From: Chryseobacterium taiwanense
GTDB taxonomy: Bacteria > Bacteroidota > Bacteroidia > Flavobacteriales > Weeksellaceae
Assembly (NCBI RefSeq): GCF_000813825.1
Contig: NZ_JWTA01000004.1
Coordinates: forward strand, 310,001 to 374,000
Length of the DNA: 64,000 nt
Direction of reading: 5' to 3'
Shown here: positions 45,075-52,795 of the stretch, piece by piece
How the letters are laid out: every line of letters starts with the position of its first letter
How positions within the stretch are numbered: the first letter of the stretch is position 1
Notes under the pieces: model-generated
What the model saw: the letters and a program-made list of their open reading frames with translations, nothing else
Told to the model about the DNA's origin: nothing
Database searches by the model: none
Made by a program: the position numbers and the translations under genes

Positions 45075-46433
45075 TTAAATGGTCATAGAGAAAATCCTCG
45101 TTTCCGGTTTATTTCTCATCATTCTCAAATCGAAAACCATAGCCACATTTCTTGTAAACGCTCTTCCCTTTTCTGTTATTTTTATCTGATTATCCTGAAT
45201 TTCCACCAATTCATCTTTCTCCATTTCCTGCAACATTTCAAATGCATTTTCTAATTCAGGGAAAGAATTATTATGATCAAAAGTAGTTTCAAGCTGACAC
45301 ATTAAATTCAGGATATGTCTTCTTACAATCAGATCTTCTTCGTTTAGAATATGCCCTTTTACAACCGGAATTGTACCTTCTTCTACTATTTTCTGATACT
45401 CTTCCACTGTTTTCACATTTTGAGCAAAAGCATACCATGAATCTGAGATTGCAGACATTCCTAAACCAACCATTAATTGGGTTTTGCTTGAGGTATAGCC
45501 CATGAAATTCCTGTGCAATTTCTTCTGAATTAAAGATTGATACAAATCATCATGCTCCAAAGAGAAATGATCCATTCCCACTTCAATATAACCTAATTCT
45601 TCCAGTAATTTTTTACCATCTTCATACAAACGACGCTTTTCTTCACCGCTCGGAAGATCATTTTCATCGAATCCTCTTTGTCCAACACCTTTTACCCATG
45701 GAACGTGTGCATAAGAATAAAACGCCAAACGATCCGGCTTAAGCTCCATTGTTTTACGGATGGTGTTTTCCATTGCTTCCCAAGATTGGTGCGGAAGCCC
45801 AAAAACCAAATCATGACTGATTCCTCTGTAACCAATCTCTTTTGCCCATTCCGTCACTTCTTTCACTTTTTCAAAAGACTGAATTCTATTGATTGCCTTC
45901 TGAACTTTAGGATCATAATCCTGAACGCCAAAACTCACTCTTCTGAACCCTAAGTCATAAAGCGTTTGTAAATGTTTTCTGGAGGTATTGTTAGGATGAC
46001 CTTCAAAAGAAAACTCAGGGTGTTCTGCAATCTCAACCGTTTCAAAAATACCTTCTAATAAAGTCTTTAAGTTTTCCGGAGAGAAAAAAGTCGGCGTTCC
46101 TCCTCCTAAGTGAAGTTCCTTTAATTTAGGTTTTTCATTAAACAATTGAAGATACAACTGCCATTCTTTCAACACGCTTTCCAAATATGGAATTTCAACG
46201 CTGTGTTGTTTTGTGATACGTTTATGACATGCACAGAACGTACATAACGCTTCGCAGAAAGGCAAGTGAATATAAATAGAAATTCCCTCTTCTGCATTGG
46301 TTTCCTTAAAGGTCCTGATTACGCTCTCCGTCCATTTTTCAGCTGAAAAAGTACTTTCGTCCCAGTAAGGAACAGTAGGATAAGAAGTATAACGAGGTCC
46401 GGGAATATTGTATTTATCTATTAAAGAATTCAT
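45075..46433 (-). CDS. hemN: Oxygen-independent coproporphyrinogen III oxidase
   Basis: A 452-residue radical SAM enzyme. The cluster motif C-x3-C-x2-C is Cys60, Cys64, Cys67 (PFCEALCTFCACHK), and LGGGTPTFF and GFRRVSFGVQD follow. The N-terminal YNIPGPRYTSYPTVPYW is typical of true HemN rather than HemW. It decarboxylates coproporphyrinogen III to protoporphyrinogen IX without oxygen. A TAATTTTG box lies at 46480-46487. Confidence 0.95.
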   Translation of the reverse strand: MNSLIDKYNIPGPRYTSYPTVPYWDESTFSAEKWTESVIRTFKETNAEEGISIYIHLPFCEALCTFCACHKRITKQHSVEIPYLESVLKEWQLYLQLFNEKPKLKELHLGGGTPTFFSPENLKTLLEGIFETVEIAEHPEFSFEGHPNNTSRKHLQTLYDLGFRRVSFGVQDYDPKVQKAINRIQSFEKVKEVTEWAKEIGYRGISHDLVFGLPHQSWEAMENTIRKTMELKPDRLAFYSYAHVPWVKGVGQRGFDENDLPSGEEKRRLYEDGKKLLEELGYIEVGMDHFSLEHDDLYQSLIQKKLHRNFMGYTSSKTQLMVGLGMSAISDSWYAFAQNVKTVEEYQKIVEEGTIPVVKGHILNEEDLIVRRHILNLMCQLETTFDHNNSFPELENAFEMLQEMEKDELVEIQDNQIKITEKGRAFTRNVAMVFDLRMMRNKPETRIFSMTI

Positions 46434-46479
46434 TTTAGGTTTAATTTTAAACTGAATTTCAAATTGAAATTTCTTAATG

Positions 46480-46487
46480 CAAAATTA
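46480..46487 (-). promoter_or_regulatory. Probable -7 box of hemN
   Basis: TAATTTTG on the minus strand, 46 bases before the ATG. No FNR-type palindrome is evident in the gap. Confidence 0.4.
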
Positions 46488-46614
46488 AATATATCTTATG
46501 AATTTTGAACCATGAAATATATTAGTCTCTTTTATAGAAATTTATAATGAGTCTAAATACTCTTATTGAAAAATTTATTCTTATTAATTGAAGATTCTTG
46601 TCTAAAAACTTAGG

Positions 46615-47625
46615 TTAAAACTTTAATTTCATTTTAGCTATTCTGTCTTTTCCGGCAAATACCACCGTATTTTCATCTACCCATTCACAAACGAAAAATC
46701 CCTTTTCTTCTGAAATCTTTTTCCAAGTTTTTCCGAAGTCCGAGGAATAACTGATATGCTGATCTCCTACGGAAATAATTTCTTTGCCTTTAGAATTAGG
46801 TTTAATTTTCACACAGGTCGTATACCCTGCATTTTTTCCGGACGCTTGAACCTGCCAGCTTTTACCGCCATCATTGGTAGTTGCAATATTGTTGATATTA
46901 TCAGTTTGTTTTGTATAATCCCCTCCGACTGCAATTCCAAATTGATCATCTAAAAAATCGATCGAATACATTCCCTGAGAAGATTCTCCTTGAATAAATG
47001 GAGTTTTGAAAACTTCAATTTCTTCGTTTTTAAGATTCAACTTTAAGATTCTGGATGCTTTTCCTCCGGTTGCAATCCATACATACTTTTTAGTTGATGC
47101 AATATTCGTATTACTTGCCGCAAAAGCCGCTTCTCCTTCATTCAGAATAATACTATTTTTGAAGCCACTCCATTTTCCGTTTTTAAGAACAGCTAATTTC
47201 AAACGGTTATCTTTATCCGAATCACTAAAAGTAAAGGCTAAATCACTATTTATAAAATGTAAAGCATCATAGAAAGCTGTTTTCACGGTATCTCTATAAA
47301 TAACTTCAGATATCAAGTCTTTTTTATTAATTTTAAAAAACTCAGCCGGACTTTCGATATTTATAGCATAAAAAGAATTTTTATCCTGCCCCAATGTTCT
47401 GAATTGTAATTTCTTTTCAGATAATTTGATCTGTTTCTGATTTTGAGGATTATTGATGTCTACAAAACCAAATTTAGCATCCGTTCCGCTATACCAGACT
47501 TTGTTATCATACAACTCGATCGCTCTGATGCTGATTTTATCATTAAAAATAGTTTCCAAACTTACTTGTTGAGAAAACGAAAGGATTCCTAAAAAAGAAA
47601 ACAGGAGGGGAAAGATTTTTTTCAT
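46615..47625 (-). CDS. YCF48/BNR-type beta-propeller protein, secreted
   Basis: A 336-residue protein with a signal peptide (MKKIFPLLFSFLGILSFSQ) and a propeller of repeats carrying Asp-box/YCF48-like units (NDGGKSWQVQASG, SSDFGKTWKKISEEKG). Similar Bacteroidota proteins are annotated as oxidoreductases without proof. No catalytic motif is visible. It may act in binding or assembly at the cell envelope. Confidence 0.8.
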   Translation of the reverse strand: MKKIFPLLFSFLGILSFSQQVSLETIFNDKISIRAIELYDNKVWYSGTDAKFGFVDINNPQNQKQIKLSEKKLQFRTLGQDKNSFYAINIESPAEFFKINKKDLISEVIYRDTVKTAFYDALHFINSDLAFTFSDSDKDNRLKLAVLKNGKWSGFKNSIILNEGEAAFAASNTNIASTKKYVWIATGGKASRILKLNLKNEEIEVFKTPFIQGESSQGMYSIDFLDDQFGIAVGGDYTKQTDNINNIATTNDGGKSWQVQASGKNAGYTTCVKIKPNSKGKEIISVGDQHISYSSDFGKTWKKISEEKGFFVCEWVDENTVVFAGKDRIAKMKLKF

Positions 47626-47640
47626 GGAAACAAAAATAAA

Positions 47641-47666
47641 AAATCCACAGAAAAATCTGTGGATTT
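47641..47666 (-). terminator. Terminator after the amino acid permease gene
   Basis: AAATCCACAGA-tttt-TCTGTGGATTT on the minus strand, a perfect 11 bp stem, followed by a T-rich run. It lies 18 bases from the permease stop codon. Confidence 0.85.
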
Positions 47667-47683
47667 GTATCGTTTTAAATTTT

Positions 47684-49204
47684 TTATAAATCTAAGTCAG
47701 GTTTTTGTAATGGCTCCTGCTCCGCTTTGAAGGTTTCTCCATATCCTACTTTGTGAAGCTTAGAGTGTCTAAGACTATATGCAAAATAGATAATTACACC
47801 TAAAGCCAGCCATGCAGTTGATAATAATTTTGCTTCATGACTTAAGTTCCAGATCAAATACACATTGATACAGATTCCTAGTGTAGCAATTACAGGCAAT
47901 GCAGGAACTTTGAAGTTTCTAGGCAAATTCGGTTCTCTTTTTCTTAAGATCCAAACTGCTACACATACCATCGTAAAGGCAAATAAAGTTCCGAAACTCG
48001 TCATATCGGCTAATTTACTGATTGGCGTTAACGAAGCTACTGTTGCAATTACAATTCCTAAAAGCATTAAACTTTTTGCAGGAGTTTTTCTTACCGGGTG
48101 TACATCGCTGAACATTTTAGGAATCAAACCGTCTTTAGACATTCCCAAGAAAATTCTTGATTGTCCCATAATCATTACCATCAATACGGAAATCAAACCT
48201 ACTGTTGCTGCAATTGTGATAATATATCCAGCCCATCCTTGACCGGCAATTTCAAACGCATACGCAACAGGCGCTTTAATAGCATCCGGGAACTTCCCTT
48301 GAGGATTAAAGTCTGTATAATGCATCATTCCCGTAAGAACCAATGAAACCAAAATATATAATACTGTACATACCAAAAGTGAAACAATAATCGCAAATGG
48401 CACATCTTTTTTAGGATTAATCGCTTCTCCAGCTTGTGTAGAAACCGCATCAAAACCTACATAGGCAAAGAATATCGCTGCTGCTCCAGAAATAACACCC
48501 TGAATTCCGTACGCTTCTTTCATCGTTTCTCCCTCTTTCACCATGGTAGCTGCAGGAATAAAAGGATTCCAGTTTTCAGCATTAATAAAGAAAGCACCTG
48601 CAATAATTACAAATATAACCGCAGAAACTTTCATGATTACGATAAGGTTATTCGCTTTTGCGGCTTCTTTCGTTCCTTTTATCAACAAAGAAATTACTAC
48701 TAACACAATTACAAAAGCCGGTAAATTCATTGAAAAACCATCTCCTGTATAACTTGCAGGATCTGAAGTAAGATAGTCCGGCAAATGAAGACCGAACATT
48801 TTAAGCAATTTATTAAAATATCCGGACCAGGAAACTGCCACCGTCATAGATCCCATCGCATATTCGAGAATAAGTCCCCAACCGATAATCCATGCAAAAA
48901 TTTCTCCTACCGTCCCATAAGCATAAGCATATGCCGAACCTTCTACAGGTAGAATAGAAGCAAATTCAGAATAACATAAAGCAGCGAAAACACACGCAAT
49001 TCCCGCAATAATGAAGGAAAGTGCCAATGCAGGTCCTGCATGATAATAAGCACCTGTACCCGTTAACACAAAAATTCCTCCTCCAATGATCGCTCCAATT
49101 CCGATTGCTGTAAGACTCCATTTACCAAGTACTCTTTTAAGCTGACTACTTTTAACATCATTCTCAAAAGCACTCATTGGCTTTTTCGTCCAGATTTTTG
49201 ACAT
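47684..49204 (-). CDS. APC-family amino acid permease
   Basis: A 506-residue, 12-13 helix transporter. The TM1 motif SLTAIGIGAIIGGGIFVLTG and TM6 motif FFAYVGFDAVSTQAGEAINP are typical of cationic-amino-acid-type APC carriers. Substrate is not determined. It is a single-gene unit. Confidence 0.93.
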   Translation of the reverse strand: MSKIWTKKPMSAFENDVKSSQLKRVLGKWSLTAIGIGAIIGGGIFVLTGTGAYYHAGPALALSFIIAGIACVFAALCYSEFASILPVEGSAYAYAYGTVGEIFAWIIGWGLILEYAMGSMTVAVSWSGYFNKLLKMFGLHLPDYLTSDPASYTGDGFSMNLPAFVIVLVVISLLIKGTKEAAKANNLIVIMKVSAVIFVIIAGAFFINAENWNPFIPAATMVKEGETMKEAYGIQGVISGAAAIFFAYVGFDAVSTQAGEAINPKKDVPFAIIVSLLVCTVLYILVSLVLTGMMHYTDFNPQGKFPDAIKAPVAYAFEIAGQGWAGYIITIAATVGLISVLMVMIMGQSRIFLGMSKDGLIPKMFSDVHPVRKTPAKSLMLLGIVIATVASLTPISKLADMTSFGTLFAFTMVCVAVWILRKREPNLPRNFKVPALPVIATLGICINVYLIWNLSHEAKLLSTAWLALGVIIYFAYSLRHSKLHKVGYGETFKAEQEPLQKPDLDL

Positions 49205-49356
49205 ATTTTACTATTTATTAAAGATTTACGAAAATATAAAAAATTTAGAAACCTTAACGTTTATTGACAATTTTTCATCATTAATTTTAAATAATCAACG
49301 CTAAAAAACTGATTACCACTACATTTAAATCATTTCATTTTCTGTATTTTTTTATT

Positions 49357-49364
49357 TATTTTTG
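49357..49364 (+). promoter_or_regulatory. Probable -7 box of pnuC
   Basis: TATTTTTG five bases before the pnuC ATG, predicting a leaderless mRNA. The 160-base gap has no riboswitch-like structure. Confidence 0.45.
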
Positions 49365-49369
49365 ATCAC

Positions 49370-50041
49370 ATGAATTTATACGATCTTTTCATAAAACCCT
49401 ATGAAAGCTACACTTCTTTCCAAATCTTCCTGGAATTGTTTGCTTCTATATTCGGAGTCTTAAGTGTTTACTTTTCCATCAAAAAAAACATCTGGGTCTA
49501 TCCTACCGGAATTATCTCTACATTAATCTATGTTTATATTCTTTACAATTTCGGATTATTAGGAGACTGTATGATTAACGTTTATTATACAGTAATGAGT
49601 ATTTACGGATGGGTATTATGGGCAAAAAATACCAAAGATCATGTTCATGTGGAAGTAACCTGGGCGACAAAAAAAGAATGGGTATATGGAAGCCTTCTTT
49701 TTATATTAAGTATCATTTTAGTAACGACTATCTATTATTATAAACCTTATATAGACAATCATTTTTCCATGAAAGGCACAGATCTTGGTTTATATCATTT
49801 AGATTGGGGAAATAAGTTAGATATTGTAACGACATCCATATTTTTAGTTGGCATGTGGTTTATGGCTAAAAGACGTATTGAAAACTGGATTTTCTGGATC
49901 ATCGGGGATTTTATTTGTATGCCTATGATGATTTATAAAGGTCTCGGAATCACTTCGGTTCAATATTTGGTATTTACTATAATGGCTATCTTAGGATACC
50001 TCAATTGGAAAAAAAGTTATAAAGAAAAAAAAGTACAATAA
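49370..50041 (+). CDS. pnuC: PnuC-family vitamin transporter
   Basis: A 223-residue membrane protein with about seven helices and the family features FGVLSVYFSIKKNIWVYPTG, YYTVMSIYGWVLW and a C-terminal GYLNWKKSYK. PnuC proteins carry nicotinamide riboside, others thiamine or riboflavin; which one here is not decidable by eye. It is followed after four bases by the lipoprotein gene. Confidence 0.92.
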   Translation: MNLYDLFIKPYESYTSFQIFLELFASIFGVLSVYFSIKKNIWVYPTGIISTLIYVYILYNFGLLGDCMINVYYTVMSIYGWVLWAKNTKDHVHVEVTWATKKEWVYGSLLFILSIILVTTIYYYKPYIDNHFSMKGTDLGLYHLDWGNKLDIVTTSIFLVGMWFMAKRRIENWIFWIIGDFICMPMMIYKGLGITSVQYLVFTIMAILGYLNWKKSYKEKKVQ

Positions 50042-50045
50042 AGTC

Positions 50046-50699
50046 ATGAAAAATTTATTTAAAATAGCATTTAGCATTTTCGTAATGGGTAGTCTTACCT
50101 CTTGTGCAGTATACACTGATTCAGGATATGGATATGGAGACCCTTATTATAATAACGGATATTACTATGCACCAAGCGGATATTACGGAACTGGTGGATA
50201 TTGGGGTAATGACGGATATTATTACAGAAACGATTATACTTATTATTATGACAACGGAATACCTTATTATTACTACAATTATAATAATTCAAGAAGAAAA
50301 GTATACGTAGAAAGAAGAACGACGACGACTTCTCAAAGACCTAACAACGGTTTCGGTAACGGATTCAATAATGGAAATTCAAATGGTGGTTTCAGACCGA
50401 ATACTGGACAAAACAACCAAGGAAGCCAAAGACCGAATAACGGTTTTAAAAACCCGAATAACCAGGGGAATCAAAACCAGAACCAAAACAGCAATCAGGG
50501 AGGGTTTAGAAACAATCCGTCTACTAATAATAACAATAACTCCAACGGCGGATTCAGAAATAATTCGTCAGGTAACAACAATTCTTCAGGAAATACAAAT
50601 TCGAATAGCGGCGGCTTTAGAAACAGTTCCGAGAGCAACAGTCAACAGAATAACTCTCAGCAAAACAGTAATTCCAATAGAAACGGAGGATTTAGATAA
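50046..50699 (+). CDS. Tyr/Gly/Asn-rich repetitive lipoprotein
   Basis: A 217-residue protein: lipoprotein signal peptide with lipobox Leu-Thr-Ser-Cys20, a Tyr/Gly-rich stretch (about 23-80), a short basic linker (RRKVYVERR) and a low-complexity Asn/Gln/Ser tail with five GGFR motifs (114-117, 152-155, 168-171, 189-192 and the last four residues) plus two RPNNGF units. No domain is recognised. Such sequences are probably unstructured and surface-facing. It is cotranscribed with pnuC by position, though a link in function is not evident. Confidence 0.78.
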   Translation: MKNLFKIAFSIFVMGSLTSCAVYTDSGYGYGDPYYNNGYYYAPSGYYGTGGYWGNDGYYYRNDYTYYYDNGIPYYYYNYNNSRRKVYVERRTTTTSQRPNNGFGNGFNNGNSNGGFRPNTGQNNQGSQRPNNGFKNPNNQGNQNQNQNSNQGGFRNNPSTNNNNNSNGGFRNNSSGNNNSSGNTNSNSGGFRNSSESNSQQNNSQQNSNSNRNGGFR

Positions 50700-50717
50700 A
50701 ACGATTATAAATAAGAG

Positions 50718-50745
50718 AACGAACAGCTAACACTGTTCGTTTTTT
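50718..50745 (+). terminator. Terminator after the GGFR lipoprotein gene
   Basis: AACGAACAG-ctaaca-CTGTTCGTT, a perfect 9 bp stem, followed by T5. Confidence 0.88.
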
Positions 50746-50758
50746 GTATTAATTATAG

Positions 50759-50766
50759 TAATTTTG
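50759..50766 (+). promoter_or_regulatory. Probable -7 box of dapF-mltG
   Basis: TAATTTTG 37 bases before the dapF ATG. A TTG lies only 12 bases upstream, closer than the consensus. Confidence 0.4.
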
Positions 50767-50803
50767 CAAGTTCAAATTTACACAAATAACAAAGCATATA
50801 CCT

Positions 50804-51571
50804 ATGGATTTTTATAAATATCAGGGAACGGGAAACGATTTTGTAATGATAGACAATCGTTCCGGAGAATGGAATGATCTTTCAATTGAGAATATTCAAA
50901 AACTTTGTGACCGCCGTTTCGGAATTGGTGCAGACGGACTTATTAAAATCAACGCTATGGACGGTTATGATTTTGAAGTTGATTACTACAATTCTGATGG
51001 TTCAAAAAGCTTTTGTGGTAATGGAGCACGCTGTTCGGTTGCTTTCGCTTTTTTCCTTGATATGTTTGAAGGTAAATGTAATTTTATGGCAATTGATGGA
51101 GAGCACGAAGCTGAAATCCACAATGGTATTGTAAAATTAAAAATGACTGATGTTGAAACCATTTCAAATGATGGAGAAGACACGGTAATGGATACAGGAT
51201 CTCCACATTATGTAAAATATGTTGAAGACATCATCAATTATGAAGTTTTTGCCCACGGAAACGGAATCAGAAACTCTGAAAATTATAAAGAAAAAGGAAT
51301 CAATGTCAACTTTGTGGAAAAAATTTCTGATGATGAGATTTTTGTAAGAACCTATGAACGAGGCGTTGAGGACGAAACTTACAGTTGTGGAACAGGAGTT
51401 ACGGCTTCTGCTTTAACTTTTTTACAAAATAACAATCTAATCTCTGTAAAAGTTAAAACCTTGGGAGGAAATCTTAAGGTTTATGCTGAAAAAAATGGGG
51501 ATTCTTTCCAAAATATTTGGTTAGAAGGTCCCGCAAAACAAGTTTTTAGAGGAAAAGTCGATCTTATTTAA
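50804..51571 (+). CDS. dapF: Diaminopimelate epimerase
   Basis: A 255-residue enzyme converting LL- to meso-diaminopimelate for lysine and peptidoglycan. The two catalytic cysteines are Cys71 in CGNGARC and Cys195 in YSCGTGVTAS; the N-terminal YQGTGNDFVMID is standard. It is followed after 30 bases by mltG, so the unit joins two cell-wall functions. Confidence 0.97.
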   Translation: MDFYKYQGTGNDFVMIDNRSGEWNDLSIENIQKLCDRRFGIGADGLIKINAMDGYDFEVDYYNSDGSKSFCGNGARCSVAFAFFLDMFEGKCNFMAIDGEHEAEIHNGIVKLKMTDVETISNDGEDTVMDTGSPHYVKYVEDIINYEVFAHGNGIRNSENYKEKGINVNFVEKISDDEIFVRTYERGVEDETYSCGTGVTASALTFLQNNNLISVKVKTLGGNLKVYAEKNGDSFQNIWLEGPAKQVFRGKVDLI

Positions 51572-51601
51572 AAAAACAAAAAAACTTTAATCACCATTTA
51601 A

Positions 51602-52627
51602 ATGAAAAAAGCAATTCTCATCATCATCCTACTTGTATTTGTAGTAGGCGGATTTTTTGGATTTAAATTTTATAAAAAATATTACGCAAACAACATCGAA
51701 AAAGACGGATATGTTTTGATTCCTCACAAGGCAAATTTTAAACAAATTCTGGATTCTGCAGCAAAATATATTGACAATAAAGAAGCTTTCGAAATTGTAG
51801 CAAAAGAAAAAGATCTTGATAAATATTTTAAACCCGGCCGTTATCACTTTCAAAAAGGAATGGGAAACTCTAACCTTGTCAATATGATAAAAGCGGGAAA
51901 CCAAGCGGAAAACAGCTTTAGAATTGGTGACTTTGGAGATATATATCAAATGATTGGTAAAGTTTCAAAAAAAACGGAATTGGATTCTTTACAGTTTGTA
52001 AATGACCTTAATACTATAGCTGTAGAAAAAGGATACAATAATGCAGAAGATCTCAAAAAATATTTTTTCATTGATACGTACAACTTCTTCTGGACGGTAA
52101 CTCCTAAAGAGTTTTTCAAAAAGTTTGATGATCAGTACAATGAATTTTGGAATAGTGAAAGAAAAGCTAAGGAACAACAGTCTGGTTTAACCAGAGACCA
52201 AATCTATGCTTTAGCCTCTATTGTTTATAAAGAATCCGGTGGTAAAGATGATGAAATGAAAACGATTGCAGGATTGTATATTAACCGTTACAGAAAAGGA
52301 ATGAAACTTCAATCTGATCCAACGGTAATCTACGCTATTAATAAGCAGACTAATTTCAAAGAATCTATTAAAAGAGTATTTTATAAGCATTTATCAACTC
52401 CGTCTCCATACAACACGTATGCTAATAAAGGCATTCCTCCGGGACCCATCTGTGTGGTAAATAAAAATTCAGTCGATGCAGTTTTAAATGCAGAAAACAA
52501 TAATTACATTTTTATGTGTGCAGATCCGGCAAAACCCGGCTACCATAAATTTACAGCCAGTGCAGAGGAGCACGCTATCAATGCAAAAGCGTATCAGGAT
52601 TGGCTAAATTCAAACAATATAAAATAA
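51602..52627 (+). CDS. mltG: Endolytic transglycosylase MltG
   Basis: A 341-residue membrane-anchored enzyme: one N-terminal helix (residues 5-23), a LysM-like region, and the YceG/MltG catalytic domain with YALASIVYKESGG (catalytic Glu) and LYINRYRKGMKLQSDPTVIY, ending PGPICVVN. It cuts nascent glycan strands and so sets their length. It is second in the dapF unit. Confidence 0.95.
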   Translation: MKKAILIIILLVFVVGGFFGFKFYKKYYANNIEKDGYVLIPHKANFKQILDSAAKYIDNKEAFEIVAKEKDLDKYFKPGRYHFQKGMGNSNLVNMIKAGNQAENSFRIGDFGDIYQMIGKVSKKTELDSLQFVNDLNTIAVEKGYNNAEDLKKYFFIDTYNFFWTVTPKEFFKKFDDQYNEFWNSERKAKEQQSGLTRDQIYALASIVYKESGGKDDEMKTIAGLYINRYRKGMKLQSDPTVIYAINKQTNFKESIKRVFYKHLSTPSPYNTYANKGIPPGPICVVNKNSVDAVLNAENNNYIFMCADPAKPGYHKFTASAEEHAINAKAYQDWLNSNNIK

Positions 52628-52795
52628 AAAATAAATTTAACTTTATTTTAACAAATTAACAATTAACATTTAGCCTTAAAACACGACATATACTTTATAA
52701 ACAATAAACTATCTTAATATTATAAAATTCTCAAGCATTGTTGATTTCGTAATATTAAGACAAATATTTCACGATTTTACACAAACAAAAACGTT

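Noticed and set aside
49205-49369. Riboswitch (TPP or NAD type) before pnuC
   Set aside because: No conserved THI-box or long paired structure is visible, and the predicted transcript starts at the ATG.
50100-50730. Other-frame ORFs in the Asn-rich lipoprotein gene
   Set aside because: They are by-products of the low-complexity AAT/AAC-rich DNA and have no start or spacing support.
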